A stretch of DNA of 64,000 nt, taken from positions 51,906,384 through 51,970,383 of the forward strand of contig CM067367.1 in the NCBI GenBank assembly GCA_034401795.1, given 5' to 3'. The notes under the pieces were generated by a model. That model saw only the letters and a list, made by a program, of their open reading frames with translations. It had not been told where the DNA came from and ran no database searches. Numbering within the stretch: position 1 is the stretch's first letter; every line of letters starts with the position of its first letter. Made by a program: the position numbers and the translations under genes. Below are positions 42,819 to 54,372 of the stretch, in pieces. Source of the stretch: Chaetoderma sp. LZ-2023a (Eukaryota > Mollusca > Caudofoveata > Chaetodermatida > Chaetodermatidae).

Positions 42819-45760
42819 GATGTCACATTTTTCTACGACGAAGTCATGTGATTCAAGACGACACCAGCACAAACAGCAGCAGAGGGCATTATTTTGTGGG
42901 ACATATTGAATGCGGATTCGTGTTGATCCCGGCTAAGTTATTTTTCATTAAGAAATATCATCTCAAAATGGTAAACCGTTCACTTATTCACTAGCAGTAC
43001 TCTTAACACAAGTAGGGTACATGAAAGCATGAAATGGCATACGACAGACAATCAAAGTCTTAAAGACGGATAGCATGCCTGTACCAATTTATGAATCCAG
43101 TTTAGCATTCAATCATATGACGTCATGATCAACTGTGTCACATATAGGAAGACGTCATAATCAATTACATCATGAATGATGCTTAATAGTCCGTCATAAA
43201 CGCTCAATAGTCGGACAAGGCGTCAACCCCCCACCTTACCCATAAGTAGGCGTCATTGACATTCTCGCGTATGAATTGGTAATAATTTCCACAATTTCCA
43301 GATCGATGTTCTTATAGAGACTGATGAAATGAAGACTTCAAGTGCTGTGTCTGGTCAGGAACACCTAACATAGGTTACTGCCGGTGATTGGTCAAGTACC
43401 GACCCAATATCGGATCAGTGCGCGCGGTCTGGTATTGGCCCAGTCCCAGCCCAGTACCCTGCATTATCGGGGAAGAAAGGCAACTTGAAATATCAGCAAG
43501 ACATGTAGTACATTCAGAAGTCAGCACTTGATGGTACAACGCGGCTGGGGCTTTCATAGTTGGACAGTGAAGAATTTCGTAAACAATTTCAGAATTCACA
43601 TCGAACGGTTCCCATGTATGAAGGGATATATGTTGGAAATTTAACATAGAACCTGACAGACACACTAGGGTCAAGTTCGGCTGGCTAACCATAATCAGTT
43701 TGCTGATTTACTGAACATGCGCAGGTGCTATGCCCAGTCGAATGATGGATAGTTTACTATAGTACCCGATTCCGCATTGAATTACTAATGCAAAAAATTT
43801 GGAGCTGGGTACCAGTCTCGATTAACCCTTTCTGTCGTCTGTTTCGATGGCCTACGAAAATGGGTAAAAGCGTCCATATAATATAAAGTGGGAAGGAAAT
43901 GGGCCTTGGGAATGCAGGGTGCCATAATATCATCAAACTTACATAGGTTAGGGAAATATTAACATGTTTATGTGCATTTTACCGTGACAAGCGAAACCTA
44001 TCCGCCATTTTGGATTTTACGGCAATTTCGTACCTACCATTTGGAACCGAGCTCTGGTGCTCGGTCGACGATAGTTGACTAGCAAGTTAACTGTTTTAAA
44101 TTCGAGTGGGATATAGTTAGCTATAGCTAACTATGGTTAGTGAGCCGAACTCGGCCCTATAGCTAGTTGTACTAGTTGCTAGTAGCGACTATAACGATCT
44201 ATATATTATAGGTACGACGTAGTAGGCGAGGACAAAAAGCAGACAGAATGAATGACATATTGAAGATTTTGGATCTTCGGTGGAACTAACTTCTTACTAA
44301 TTTGGTTGGTGGTCCCACTTTGGCACCGGTAGCAAAGATGGAGTGTTGCTGCGACAACACGCTAGCTGCTGTCGAAGAAGGAGAAAGGCAGTCTGGCTCG
44401 CCTCGTCTGACAGATGGTGGGTGACGATATTTAAAGTTGACTGCTGGGCCTATCTGACGTTACTCAGGTAAGGACTGGAGTTTTCCTCCAGCTCAGGACT
44501 AGGTTCTAATCTACTAAATTTACTCAAGACTGACTTACATATACGTAAGTTTAAACTTTTATTTACAATATACAATGTTTTCAATCAAGGAGCAAAAATA
44601 GCTCATAAATTCACACTTGGTACAATCGTGTACAATACTAATCATCGACTAATCTAATTCTAAGTAAACCAGAGCTTCGTTATGCTAATGCAATAGCTCA
44701 CAGTGCTGAACGTCGGTGTGACGTTCAGGATTCCCGGTGGTGAATTGAATAATTTATAAGTGAAATTCTGACTTATATACAATTTATCTTGGCCAAGTTC
44801 TATATCTATCCTAATATCTAGATTCTTCCTGAATCCGTTAAATAACTCTTCTAGGTATGTTATAAGCACAGCTTGATTGGCCCGGACCATCAGTCCACCA
44901 ATCAACTTCTGCTTATCTCTTCCTAGAAGTTTCTACCTAATAAACTTTGGTAGTTCTGACCAATAAACGATCCTTTCATTTCGTTGTCGGATGTAAAACC
45001 TATTCTATTTAATTCTTCGCTACAGAGTTTGATCGACGCTCATTGATTATGACGTCATCCTGACCAATCAAACTCTGTGCTATTCTTCTATGGAGATGAT
45101 GCCTCACATAGACAAAGCGGTGATAGCTGGTTCTGATTTGATACGATCTGTCAGCTAACTAACAACATTACGGAATGTGTTATTGTTGCATGCCATTGTA
45201 TGAGTGACATATAGTTGATATACAAATTTCGATTATGTTATTAATTCCTATAGGACGCTACAATGTCCATATCCTGTCCATTGCCTATTGATGGATAAGC
45301 CTGTAGGATGCTAGAGTTAATAGGCACATGAGCTGTATGATCTCATTGCCAGCTGATGTTGTTCTATTCTCATGTGAGAATCTAGAATGCCTACGTCATC
45401 AACTAAGTCCCTTTGTCACGTCCGATTCCAGTGATTCTTGTACCTCGATTATTCTCCAAACTCTCGATCCAACCAACTGCTGAATATCATAAAAGTGTAT
45501 GCCGATTGAACAGCAACAACTTTCATCTAAACTATTTCCAGATACACATCAACTCAGAACCGTGGGACTTATTCCAATCAATTCGACTATTTTAATAAGC
45601 TACCTCGGAGTTACGGCGTCGCAAAGAATTATGGGTAATGTCAAAGGTCAAAGCACATAAACAAATCTCTCGAGTCTGACAGCTCTGCGGTTATTAATGC
45701 TACGCTACGAATTTTCCTCCTCATCCATGCGTGTTTTATGGTGTTCTTATGTGTGAACTT
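42819..45760. other. Host-like intergenic DNA, no gene seen
   Basis: Only short frames. CRE-type TGACGTC(A) sites at about 43120, 43150 and 45051. An inverted pair CAGAGTTTGATC..GATCAAACTCTG-like stem at about 45024-45082 encloses one of them. A small palindrome ACTTACATATACGTAAGT lies near 44534. Confidence 0.5.
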
Positions 45761-45776
45761 CTTAGGGGCAGCTTGA

Positions 45777-45929
45777 TATGGAATCATATCAAGATATTTA
45801 TGCAGCAGAATTAGAAAATCAAATAATATTTACGCAATTGGAGGCGGAAAACAACGCGGTCAAGCGCATTCGCCCCGTTGCCAATTCAGCCCATTTTTCG
45901 CTGTTCCGATTAGAAGTGGATTCACACTA
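45777..45929 (+). CDS. Short ORF with coding-like composition, 50 residues
   Basis: ATG in ATATGGA context to TAG; begins MESYQDIYAAELENQIIF and ends in a Phe/Leu/Arg-rich part. An AATAAATAAA follows about 18 bases after the stop, and TTCTTAG|GGGCAG just upstream resembles a splice acceptor. It may be a last exon of a host gene or chance. Not recognised. Confidence 0.3.
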
Positions 45930-46329
45930 GTGTATTTTGCATAAATTCAATAAATAAATGTAGTTATTATATGTATTTTAGAAGTACAATTACAATATGC
46001 TTATTTTTAAGTCTGTGTAATGTCAGCGATTACGTGAGACTGACGGCGTATGCCTACACACGTACAGTCGTACACCAGCTTCATAGTTAGGCCTATATAG
46101 TTAGTGTGTATGGTACTACGCATACTTGGGTTTTACAATTTCATTGTTCTAATATTCCCAATTGAACACTATATAATTCTCTAGTCTCCTAAAGGCACTA
46201 TTAGGCTACCTAATGTAATTATTCAATGTAATACGTGCGCGTAGATTGCGCTATTCATTGATAAAGGAATTATCCCAAACAGAGTATAATTATGTTTATC
46301 ATATTATCCATAAATAAACATCAGTCAAA

Positions 46330-46930
46330 CAAACCACTCAGGCCGGAAGCCAGGGCAGGACCGGTGCACTATGTAATATTACCCCCAATCAGGCAGCTAT
46401 TGCAGGGCAAGCAATCAGGCAGCAAGGGCAGGGCAGGCAGGCAATCACGCAGCCAAGGGAGGGCAGGTAGGCAATCAGGCAGCCAGGGGAGGGCAGGAAG
46501 GCATGGCAGGTAATTAGACAGCCAGATCAGAGCATGCAGGCAGGCATCAATGGCATGGCATGGCATGCAATCAGGCAGCCAGGGGAGGACAGGAAGGCAG
46601 GCAGCCAGGGCAGATAGTCAGTCAGGGCATGACAGGCAGCCAGAGCAGGGCAGGCAGTCAGGACAGGCAGCCAGGGCAGGGCAAGCAATCAGGCAGCCAG
46701 AGTAGGGCTGGCAGGCAGCCAGTAGAGGACAGGCAGGCAGTCAGTCAAGGAAAGATAGGTAGTCAGGCAGCCAGGGCATGGCAGGCATGCAGCCAGGGCT
46801 GGGCTGGGCTGGGCAGTGCAGGGCAGGGCAGGGCAGGGCAGTGTACGCAATTAGGCAGCCAAGTCAGGCAATCAGCCAGGGCGGCAGCCAGACAGGCATG
46901 TGGCAGCCCCAGCGGAAGACAGACATCGAC
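46330..46930. repeat. GGCAGGCAGCCAGGG degenerate minisatellite
   Basis: Irregular repeats of GGCAGGCA, AGCCAGGG and GGGCAGGGCA. Gly/Gln/Arg/Ser-rich frames across it are artefacts. Confidence 0.9.
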
Positions 46931-47009
46931 CTATGACCCAATCCACCACTGACCAACCCACCCACTCAGCCAGTTAGTTGGTCGGTTGACCAGCCAGTTG
47001 GTCAATCGT

Positions 47010-47690
47010 CCTGCCACTCACTCACTCACTCACTCACTCACTCACTCACTCACTCACTCACTCACTCACTCACTCACTCACAATTTATCAGTCACTCACT
47101 CGTGAGTGAGTGAGTCGGTGGGTGGGTCGGTGAGTCAGTGATTTGGTCAGTCGGCCAGTCAGTGAGTGAGTCAGTGAGCCAGTGAGCGAGCCAGCTAGTG
47201 AGCGAGTCAGTGAGTGAGTGAGCGAGCCAGTGAGCCAGCCAGTGAGTGAGTGAGTGAGTGAGTGAGTGAGTGAGTGAGTGAGTGAGTGAGTGAGTGAGTG
47301 AGTGAGTGAGTGAGTGGGTGGGTGGGTGGGTGGGTGGGTGGGTGGGTGGGTGAGTGAGTGAGTGAGTGAGTTGGTCAGTCAGTGAGTGGTTGGGTGGGGT
47401 CGGTCTGTTGGTCGGGTCGGGTCGGTCGGTCTGTGAGTTGGTCGGTCTGTGAGTTGGTCGGTTTCTGAGTCGGTCGGTTTCTGAGTCGGTCGGCCTGTGA
47501 GTCGGTCGGTCTGTGAGTTGGTCGATCTCTGAGTTGGTCGGTCTCTGAGTCGGTTGGTCTCTGAGTCGGTCGGTCTTTGAGTCGGTCGGTTTGTGAGTCG
47601 GTCGGTCTGTGAGTCGGTCGGTCTGTGAGCTGGTCGGTCTGTGAGTCAGTCGGTCGGCGGGCCAGCCAGTCATGTACTCTATTGGTTAGT
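47010..47690. repeat. (ACTC)n then (GAGT)n/(GGTC)n array with strand switch
   Basis: (CACT)n to about 47080, a short unique centre (CAATTTATCAGTC, to about 47100), then (GAGT)n, (GGTG)n and (CGGTCTGTGAGTTGGT)n units to 47690. The two halves are complementary, so the centre is a natural hairpin. The 193-codon Thr/Asp/Arg/Pro-rich frame is spurious. Confidence 0.9.
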
Positions 47691-47699
47691 CGATCACTC

Positions 47700-49745
47700 A
47701 CTCATGCATTTAGGCTACTTGGTAGCCCAAACAGCCCCATACACGACACCACTGCAATTGTGCGTATATATACCTAATTGATTGGCCGAACGATCGCATG
47801 GCTGGCTGTAATTGAATGGAATTGAATCCAACTATTGATTGATTCATTTCTTTATTCTTTGATCATTGATTGACTGAATAATTATTCTGATTGCTCTAGA
47901 GTGGCTGACTTGTTGATCCTTTGGTTGCTAGATTGTTTAGGTACATGGGTGATCAGTAATCGCATTGGTCTGACACATTATTTGATTGACAGTGTGGCAG
48001 GAGGCAGTGTCGGGAGGGTGTGAGTTAGATCTTCTCAATGGAAATCTTTGAAGATTAAGCTCGATCTGAGAATCCTTCTAATACTTTAATTGTAGAGTTT
48101 AGACATAGGGTTGCTCTTAAAATAAAATTAAAACAATGCATCACAACATACCATAATTCACCCTAATTTTGTTTACAAATTTGGATTTTTCAAACCAAAA
48201 AAATCACCGGATTGCCATTGTTGGAGGGGGTATAGTCTGTGTGGGGTGGGTGGGTATCACGAACGTAAATTTAAAAAAATAAAATACTTGTTTTCAGAAC
48301 CTTACAAGTTCGTTTATTGGATTTAACACAGACACCATACAAGGACAAGTTGGCTTTTAAATTTTCGAGATGCTTGCCATATACATAGGCGTAGGGGAGG
48401 GGTGGGGGTGCTAGCAACCCTTCAGATTTTTTCTCTCAGTGTATTCTCCGTAGCGCCCATTAGGTGTTGGTCATATAGTTTAGCGCCATCACCCCCACCG
48501 CCCCCCCCCCACCCCCCAGTACCCCCAACCCACCACGTCAAAGTACGTTCCTACACACCTATGAATGTAGGCGCTATATATGATATATGATATAAATTTC
48601 CAAAAGGGTATAGCAGCCAACTGCTATTGGGGGGAAATGGGTTAAAACATACAGCCAAACATGAGGGTTTTTTAAAAGATTTAATAACAAATATTTACGT
48701 TCTTGACACCCCGGCCGTGGCTATTTTGGGGGGGGGGGGGGGGTCTGCGTGTTGGGGGGGGGGGGGGGTGTCGACGCGATAACCGCCGAGGCTGCTAATT
48801 ATATATAGATAAAAATTAAGTTACAAACTGTTGATTTTGTAGGGTTTAATCAATATGGGTATGAAATTAAAAAAATTATATAATACCCGGCGACAGTCGC
48901 TGGAATTAAACATAGCAGTACTACATATGATATTATATAGGCTAACTATATAGGGCATATACGAAAATAGGGTATTTCGTGCGATTCGTGTTAGCCATAT
49001 GAAATTTCTTTTATAAACACGCAATGATTATTACGTAAGAATATTATCTTTATGAAGCGAGATGTTCGTAAAAAGTTTATTTAGCTGAAAACGCCGTAAA
49101 AGCTGTGTGATTATTACTAAGCGAAGGCACACAGTGGTTTGTTTATGTGCTTTGACCTTTGACCCGACGTTTGCTGCACATGCGCATTCGGAACCCCGAG
49201 ATAGCTTATTTGATGATAAAACTTTATCCAACAATCCTGAGTGTGCTACATTCACACACCATCCGAATATCATCAGCACCAGCTGATGTCATGCTGTAAT
49301 AATAATAAACTAAATATTGAGATTATAAAAGTCAACCGGTCCGTTAGCTCACCTGGTATTTTCAAATCATAAATTTCTCTTAGGACTTACTCGAAGATAT
49401 AAGACATCTAGCGGGGTCATGACTTCCCACAAGACAATCACATATCTACAATATGTGCAAGTCAACTTAAAAGTCTTATATGAGCCGCTATAGTAGAGGT
49501 ACGAATCGATTTTCCTTGACATACCTCCTATCTCATATAGATCTTATGTTAATCCAACCCGTAGTCAATCCCCTGTTCCCATTATCTCTCCTCATAGACG
49601 GTGAATGCGTTGCTTAATATTCAGTCTGCTCAGTAGTGTAAAAGTGGGCTAATTTAGTACAGATCCGAGAGTTATCGCTGCACGTTTCCCGTACGAAACT
49701 AACCCTATATCCATTAAAATTCAAGTGTTTCAATTTCAAGACAAC
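47700..49745. other. No gene seen; AT-rich DNA with poly-G tracts
   Basis: Poly-G/C tracts at about 48500-48520 and 48730-48768. A DR1-type nuclear receptor site (TTTGACCTTTGACC) lies at about 49146-49160, within a 26 bp match to 45640-45665 in inverted orientation. No frame with convincing coding character. Confidence 0.5.
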
Positions 49746-49750
49746 TAGGC

Positions 49751-49865
49751 CTATACAGGAAAGCTGTTGAATATTTTGAAAATAATTTGACTGGAACCTG
49801 TTGCTGCCATAACCATACCATAAGGTCCCAGTTAAATTACTTTCAAAATATTTAACAGAACATTC
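49751..49865. repeat. Dispersed hairpin repeat A (good copy)
   Basis: ACAGGAAAGCTGTTGAATATTTTGAAAATAATTTGACTGG..CCATACCATAAGG..CAGTTAAATTACTTTCAAAATATTTAACAGAACATTCC; arms about 45 bases. Confidence 0.8.
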
Positions 49866-50049
49866 CTTACATCAGAAAGAATTGGTCGTTGTGGTCTATG
49901 GTTTAACCCTTGACTCGCTACTAAAACAAATTATCCTATCATCTGGAAGTTTTACAATATGGTTTTAGGTTTCAGCAACGGCCATCTCGGACGCTGTGGC
50001 AAAAACTGCTCTAAAACAAATGAGATACATTTGACAGCTCGAAAGATTA

Positions 50050-50279
50050 GTTTGTGACTCCCAACTAGCATAACCCGGTCTGTCTGTCGGTATGTCTATC
50101 AGTTGGTCGGTCGCTTTGGCTCTCAATTTTTTAATATTTTTGACAGATCTAGCTATATTCGCGACATAGGCGGATTTGTCAAAAATATAAAAAATTGACA
50201 TAAAAAGCAGTAATAATCGACTGATAGACATACCGACAGACAGACCTGGTTATACTAGTTGGGAGTCGTAACTACAAAC
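50050..50279. mobile_element. 230 bp MITE with TA duplication
   Basis: The outer arms GTTTGT..GACTCCCAACTAG.ATAACC..GGTCTGTCTGTCGGTATGTCTATCAG are complementary to the right side over most of the length. Dinucleotide TA flanks both ends (50048-50049, 50280-50281). No coding capacity. Size and TA target suggest a Tc1/mariner-type MITE. Confidence 0.75.
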
Positions 50280-51400
50280 TAGAACGTTTAAAATCACTTA
50301 CGAAATTGAAAAGCGGCCCCGGACCCAGACACAATCGACCAACCAATCAATCACCCATTCGCGCGTCGAAATTGTTCCCGCGCATCTGCCTATCCATGCA
50401 ACCTTCAACAACCCTCATCCATTCATGCGCCCATTCATTCATTCATCCATCCTTACATGCGTACGCGTGTGCCCGTGAGCGCATAAGTTCTCACCTGCTG
50501 TATAACAGTATGTTTTGTTCTAGGCTGGAGTATTCCGCTTACTATCCACCGATCGTCAGTTCTTCTCCGGAGACGTTTCACCACGAGCTGTGTAACGCAA
50601 GACTTTATAATAATAAACTAGGGAGAGGATTTATTTTCATATCATTGGAAATTCCGGTAACTGTTAGGCAATAAAATAGAATTAAAACGTCAAGAGATTG
50701 CATAGACCCGCGACTCCTGATTTTTTAAAGGGACGACTATTGATGCCTGACATCTATGAAGTTATACTGTACGCTATAGACCACTAACCTGATAGGGCAA
50801 TTTAATAGGCATGTACTGGACCAATAGGCTACCGAGTATTGGCCGCGCTATCAGGATACTATGACTAGAGAAATGTATAATTTATTGCCGGTGTACTATG
50901 TAATATACTGATTCGTATAAGGACAGCATTATGTACGGATAAACGTATATAGGGTCACAATTAACATATAGGAACATGTAAGAACAATGTCATATGTATA
51001 TTATACCCACATGACATTACTCTATATTTCATACAATATACTATCTCGTGGAAATACACCCTCCACTCCTACATACGTTTCGACGAAACAGGTTGAGAAA
51101 GTGTATGGCTTTCAGCAGCAAAACTTTTTTTGAAAGTAAGTAACGAAGTTTAGGATCTTTTCACTTAAAGGTCCACATTCACACCCTAATGAAATAAAGA
51201 GAATTATAGAATTTGTATAATTTTCTTGTTGTATGTGATAGAGTTCAGTATTATGTATTAAATGGTCACATAAATGTCCTCGTTGTGCAACTGCTACATT
51301 TCGCAGATTGGGTTTATTTTTCTGATTTAATTTTTTACGCTCACTAAAAATAAAATTTGAAATATGCAGAATATGGGTTTTCCCAGGCCATGATGCATTG
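50280..51400. other. No gene seen
   Basis: Host-like sequence. The 122-codon frame at 50306-50674 has low-complexity His/Ser/Pro content from CATT/CATC repeats and is not convincing. Confidence 0.5.
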
Positions 51401-51491
51401 CGAAAAATAATACGTCATTTTCATATCACGTGACGGTTCGACCTAAAATCAGATTTCCCAGAGTGCACTACCGCAAAGTAGGCGATTAATC
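51400..51491 (+). promoter_or_regulatory. Candidate host promoter/5' leader
   Basis: TACGTCATTTTCATATCACGTGACGG contains a half CRE (TACGTCA) and an E-box/USF-type CACGTGAC, about 65 bases before the ATG at 51492. No TATA box. The combination is common in animal housekeeping promoters. Confidence 0.35.
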
Positions 51492-51696
51492 ATGGTGGAC
51501 TTTCAGAAAGATAAACGTACCGGGACAAGAGGAAGAAAATGGAAATTCAGTAAAGAAGAGGCTAAAGACAGAAAGCGTGCGTATGATAAGGGGAGAAAAA
51601 AGTCATCCGTGAATATTTGCGCACAGGTCGATCGCTGGAATGCGCTGAAAGAGTCCTTAAAATTAACAAGAGACGATACACTGGCAAAGATTCTCC
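51492..51696 (+). pseudogene. Host gene first coding exon, 5' part, disrupted by insertion
   Basis: ATG in AATCATGG context opens 68 codons up to the insertion point. The product is very basic (RGRKWKFSKEEAKDRKRAYDKG), followed by a helical WNALKESLKLTRDD segment. The last 8 bases (GATTCTCC, 51689-51696) recur at 60526-60533 beyond an 8,829 bp element. Joining across the element extends the frame by Leu-Asp and reaches a consensus splice donor CAG|GTGAGA at 60540/60541. The pattern basic region, then RW..LK..L.L..D..LA..LL resembles N-terminal exons of invertebrate zinc-finger-type nuclear proteins as I recall, but the rest of the gene is not visible. Unless the element is spliced out, this allele is broken. 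Confidence 0.55.
51689..51696. repeat. 8 bp target-site duplication, left copy (GATTCTCC)
   Basis: Identical to 60526-60533; abuts the element start GGTATCCAGTC. Confidence 0.85.
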
Positions 51697-51706
51697 GGTA
51701 TCCAGT

Positions 51707-51890
51707 CAACTCGTCCTAAATACAACTCGTCCTACATACCAACTCGTCCTACTTTTTACTCGTCCTAATTCCAACCCGTCCTAAGTCAAATCGTCCCAAA
51801 GTTTTTTAGGTCAACTCGTCCCAATAGTTTTTTAAGTCGACTCGTCCTAAAAATAATATAGCTATTATTTTAGGACGGGTTTACTTAAGT
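51707..51890. repeat. Subterminal CTCGTCC array (left)
   Basis: At least eight ACTCGTCC/ACCCGTCC/AATCGTCCC words, spaced about 13-25 bases, the last one mirrored (TTAGGACGGGTT) to form a hairpin with its neighbour. Confidence 0.85.
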
Positions 51891-51924
51891 AATTATTAGG
51901 GCGAGACCATACCTTTATCACAGG

Positions 51925-52040
51925 AGTCTGCCGTTTTAGATAATACGAAGACACGGTAGAACTATACTATGTATAATATAGTGCTACTGTGATTTTGTAT
52001 TTTTAGTTTTAACGTTTTCATATCTAAAACGGCAGACTGT
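51925..52040. repeat. Short inverted pair GTCTGCCGTTTTAGATA
   Basis: GTCTGCCGTTTTAGATA near 51927 and its complement TATCTAAAACGGCAGAC near 52020. Confidence 0.7.
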
Positions 52041-52331
52041 GTAATTAAAGCTGATAATTGTATGATTGCAGTTGTTGTGCCTACGGCGGAATAGCCTATG
52101 TCGCCAAATAGCCATACGAACACCTGCACCAATACTGTTACCAGCGTAGTTGTGGTAGTAGTATCAACGTTTTGCCTTGGCTGTAGCAATACTGTAATAA
52201 ACGGATTACAATTTTCTACAGCCTATGCTAAAATTTGAATACTATTACAACGGCTATGCTGAATCTTTCCTACGAGTCTTTATAGCTAAGTGTAGCCATC
52301 TTGAGAATAAATAAACATGTTAGATCTTAAC

Positions 52332-52409
52332 GTTACTGTAAAATCACATCAATCGATTTTTATGATTTTGACAGTCAACAAAATTGATTGATCTGATTTT
52401 ATAGTAACA
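52332..52409. repeat. Hairpin, arms about 30 bp
   Basis: GTTACTGTAAAATCACATCAATC.. is complementary to ..GATTGATCTGATTTTATAGTAAC with few mismatches. Confidence 0.75.
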
Positions 52410-52700
52410 TTTAGCTTTAAAATATCTAAATTTTCTGGATCGAGCTCAGTTTTGAAATAAAACAAGAATCTGAAAAAGCCTAAAATGCGTCTGTTATGGG
52501 CCAAAGAGAATTACAGACTGATGAATTCTTAGCATTCTTAGAAATTTACTGACGACGACGTGTAAGAAGGAGCTACAATCTGATTGGCCGATTTGTAATA
52601 ATGAGTGGGTTTGACCTCCTTGCTGTGTTTACCCGCGCTGTCCTTTGCTGATAACAATTATCGCCTTTATGGTTTCCAGTGACAATTATATTGCGTCACG

Positions 52701-54226
52701 TAGGGTTGGGCGATATTGCTCAAGGCATGACGATATCGGTATCTCATTAAAATACCGCGGTATCACGATATATCGTCATTTTGGGTGGGGTGTGGAGTTA
52801 GGGTGTAAACATAGAATAATATGTATTTCAAATTGGTGGTGTCTGCAAGTTATTTTCATTAAATTTGTTACATTGAACCCGTAAATTGAGATCGCCATGA
52901 TTGCCATTTCCGCATATTTAATACACGAAATTCCACACTTTGACACCCTTCAACACACAGTTTAAAGCAACGAATGTAATGCAACTAACCGTATTCATCA
53001 CAAATAAGAAAAATAAAGGATTTTCTTCTGTTCTTGTGTTGTATTTTGTGTTATCTTTACCTCGCGACAACTGTCACAAGATTGAGCAAGGAATACACAT
53101 TAACTTCATTGCGCAGAAAGGAATTCCGCAGAGCGAAATCTGCTTGTCCGCCGTATCATACTTGAGCCAATCAGAATTCACACTGCAGAATTCCGACAGC
53201 TGTTATCACGCCCGCCGCTAGCATAGACGATACAAATTAATAAAATAAAACTGCATGATTTTGAACGAGAACCAGCGTGAAGACTGGAAACAATTATATC
53301 AGATTTTATTTGGTCTGTAATATTTAAACTAATTTGCCCCGTTGTAGACCTATTCAAATTCGCTCACTACTTAGCGGGTTTATCCATTGATCTCAAGGCG
53401 TAGCCGGGATGTGTGAAATTAACCCAGTTAACTCTGCAGCCAAGACTGCCACAACAGATAGAAGACTGGACATAATTAGGCCTAAATTCTTTATTTTAAG
53501 GACGTTTCTCGAATAAATCTGTAATGTTATATGTGGAATGAATTTTGATCTGATTCATATAAAAATGCTAAATATATTGTATAAAGTTACATAAAAACGT
53601 ATAACGGTAAAGCAAGAGATTAACTTCCCCTCACCCACCGTTCCAAGCTGTGGTATTGATAAGGGATTAAGTGTGTGGTTTCCTATCGACCTCAAAAGTT
53701 TTAAAGTTTAAATGTGTCACGGTCAGAAGAATGTTTAACCATGCAGCTCAATGACTAATGGATAAATAGCTTGACCTGTAGTAATAACGTCATCAGATTG
53801 GAATTTCGGTAGTGCAAATGGTATTCCCCACTGACTAATACTCAGAATGAGGCAAGAAAAAACATGGCGTCGTCTATTTATGTAATTATGAAAAGTGAAC
53901 AACAAAGGACTATTTTGTACTTTAAATCATTTTATTAGCGCAAACAAACCATGAATTAAATGAACACAGATTATTTTGGAGTTTATTAAGTTTTTATTAC
54001 CTTAGACAAAGACTGGATTATTACTTAAAGACTATTACTGGACCGAATAGAGGTAAGAGTATGACATTTCTAACTTAGTTATTTATATTATGCTCACAGT
54101 TAAAAGTGCAATATCGTCCTGTCGGTATTGACGATATTTAGGATTTTTCGAAATTATGACGATTTCGGTATCGGTATTCGGTATATCACGATATTGACGA
54201 TAATATCGAAAAATCGCCCAACCCTA
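52701..54226 (+). mobile_element. hAT-like non-autonomous element, copy 1
   Basis: It begins TAGGGTTGGGCGATATT and ends in the complement (..AAATCGCCCAACCCTA), flanked by a perfect 8 bp duplication GCGTCACG (52693-52700 and 54227-54234). Subterminal sequence is rich in CGATAT/ATATCG words. There is no transposase; the 93-codon frame at 52940-53221 is present in both copies but shows no recognisable domain. The same family, inverted, occupies 54373-55870. Confidence 0.9.
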
Positions 54227-54308
54227 GCGTCACGTATTATCCATTATTGGAATTTTCCAGACGTCGTGTGTGTTCAATGCCAAAATGTGTACAATGCTGG
54301 CATACTAG

Positions 54309-54310
<2 letters not shown>

Positions 54311-54363
<53 letters not shown>

Positions 54364-54372
54364 TATATATAT
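54311..54372. repeat. (TA)n microsatellite split by hAT-like copy 2
   Basis: TA array continuing at 55871-55912 on the other side of the inserted element. Confidence 0.9.

Noticed and set aside
46292-46952. Gly/Gln/Arg/Ser-rich frames
   Set aside because: Translation of the GGCAGGCAGCCAGGG minisatellite.
47092-47701. 193-codon Thr/Asp/Arg/Pro-rich frame
   Set aside because: Translation of the GAGT/GGTC array.
49335-49400. tRNA 5' half (GTTAGCTCACCTGGTA)
   Set aside because: A-box-like only; no B box or acceptor pairing downstream.
50306-50674. 122-codon plus frame
   Set aside because: Low-complexity content from CATT/CATC repeats; no start context or homology visible.
52940-53221. 93-codon frame inside hAT-like copy 1 as a gene
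   Set aside because: No recognisable domain; its complement in copy 2 carries differences that do not respect the frame.
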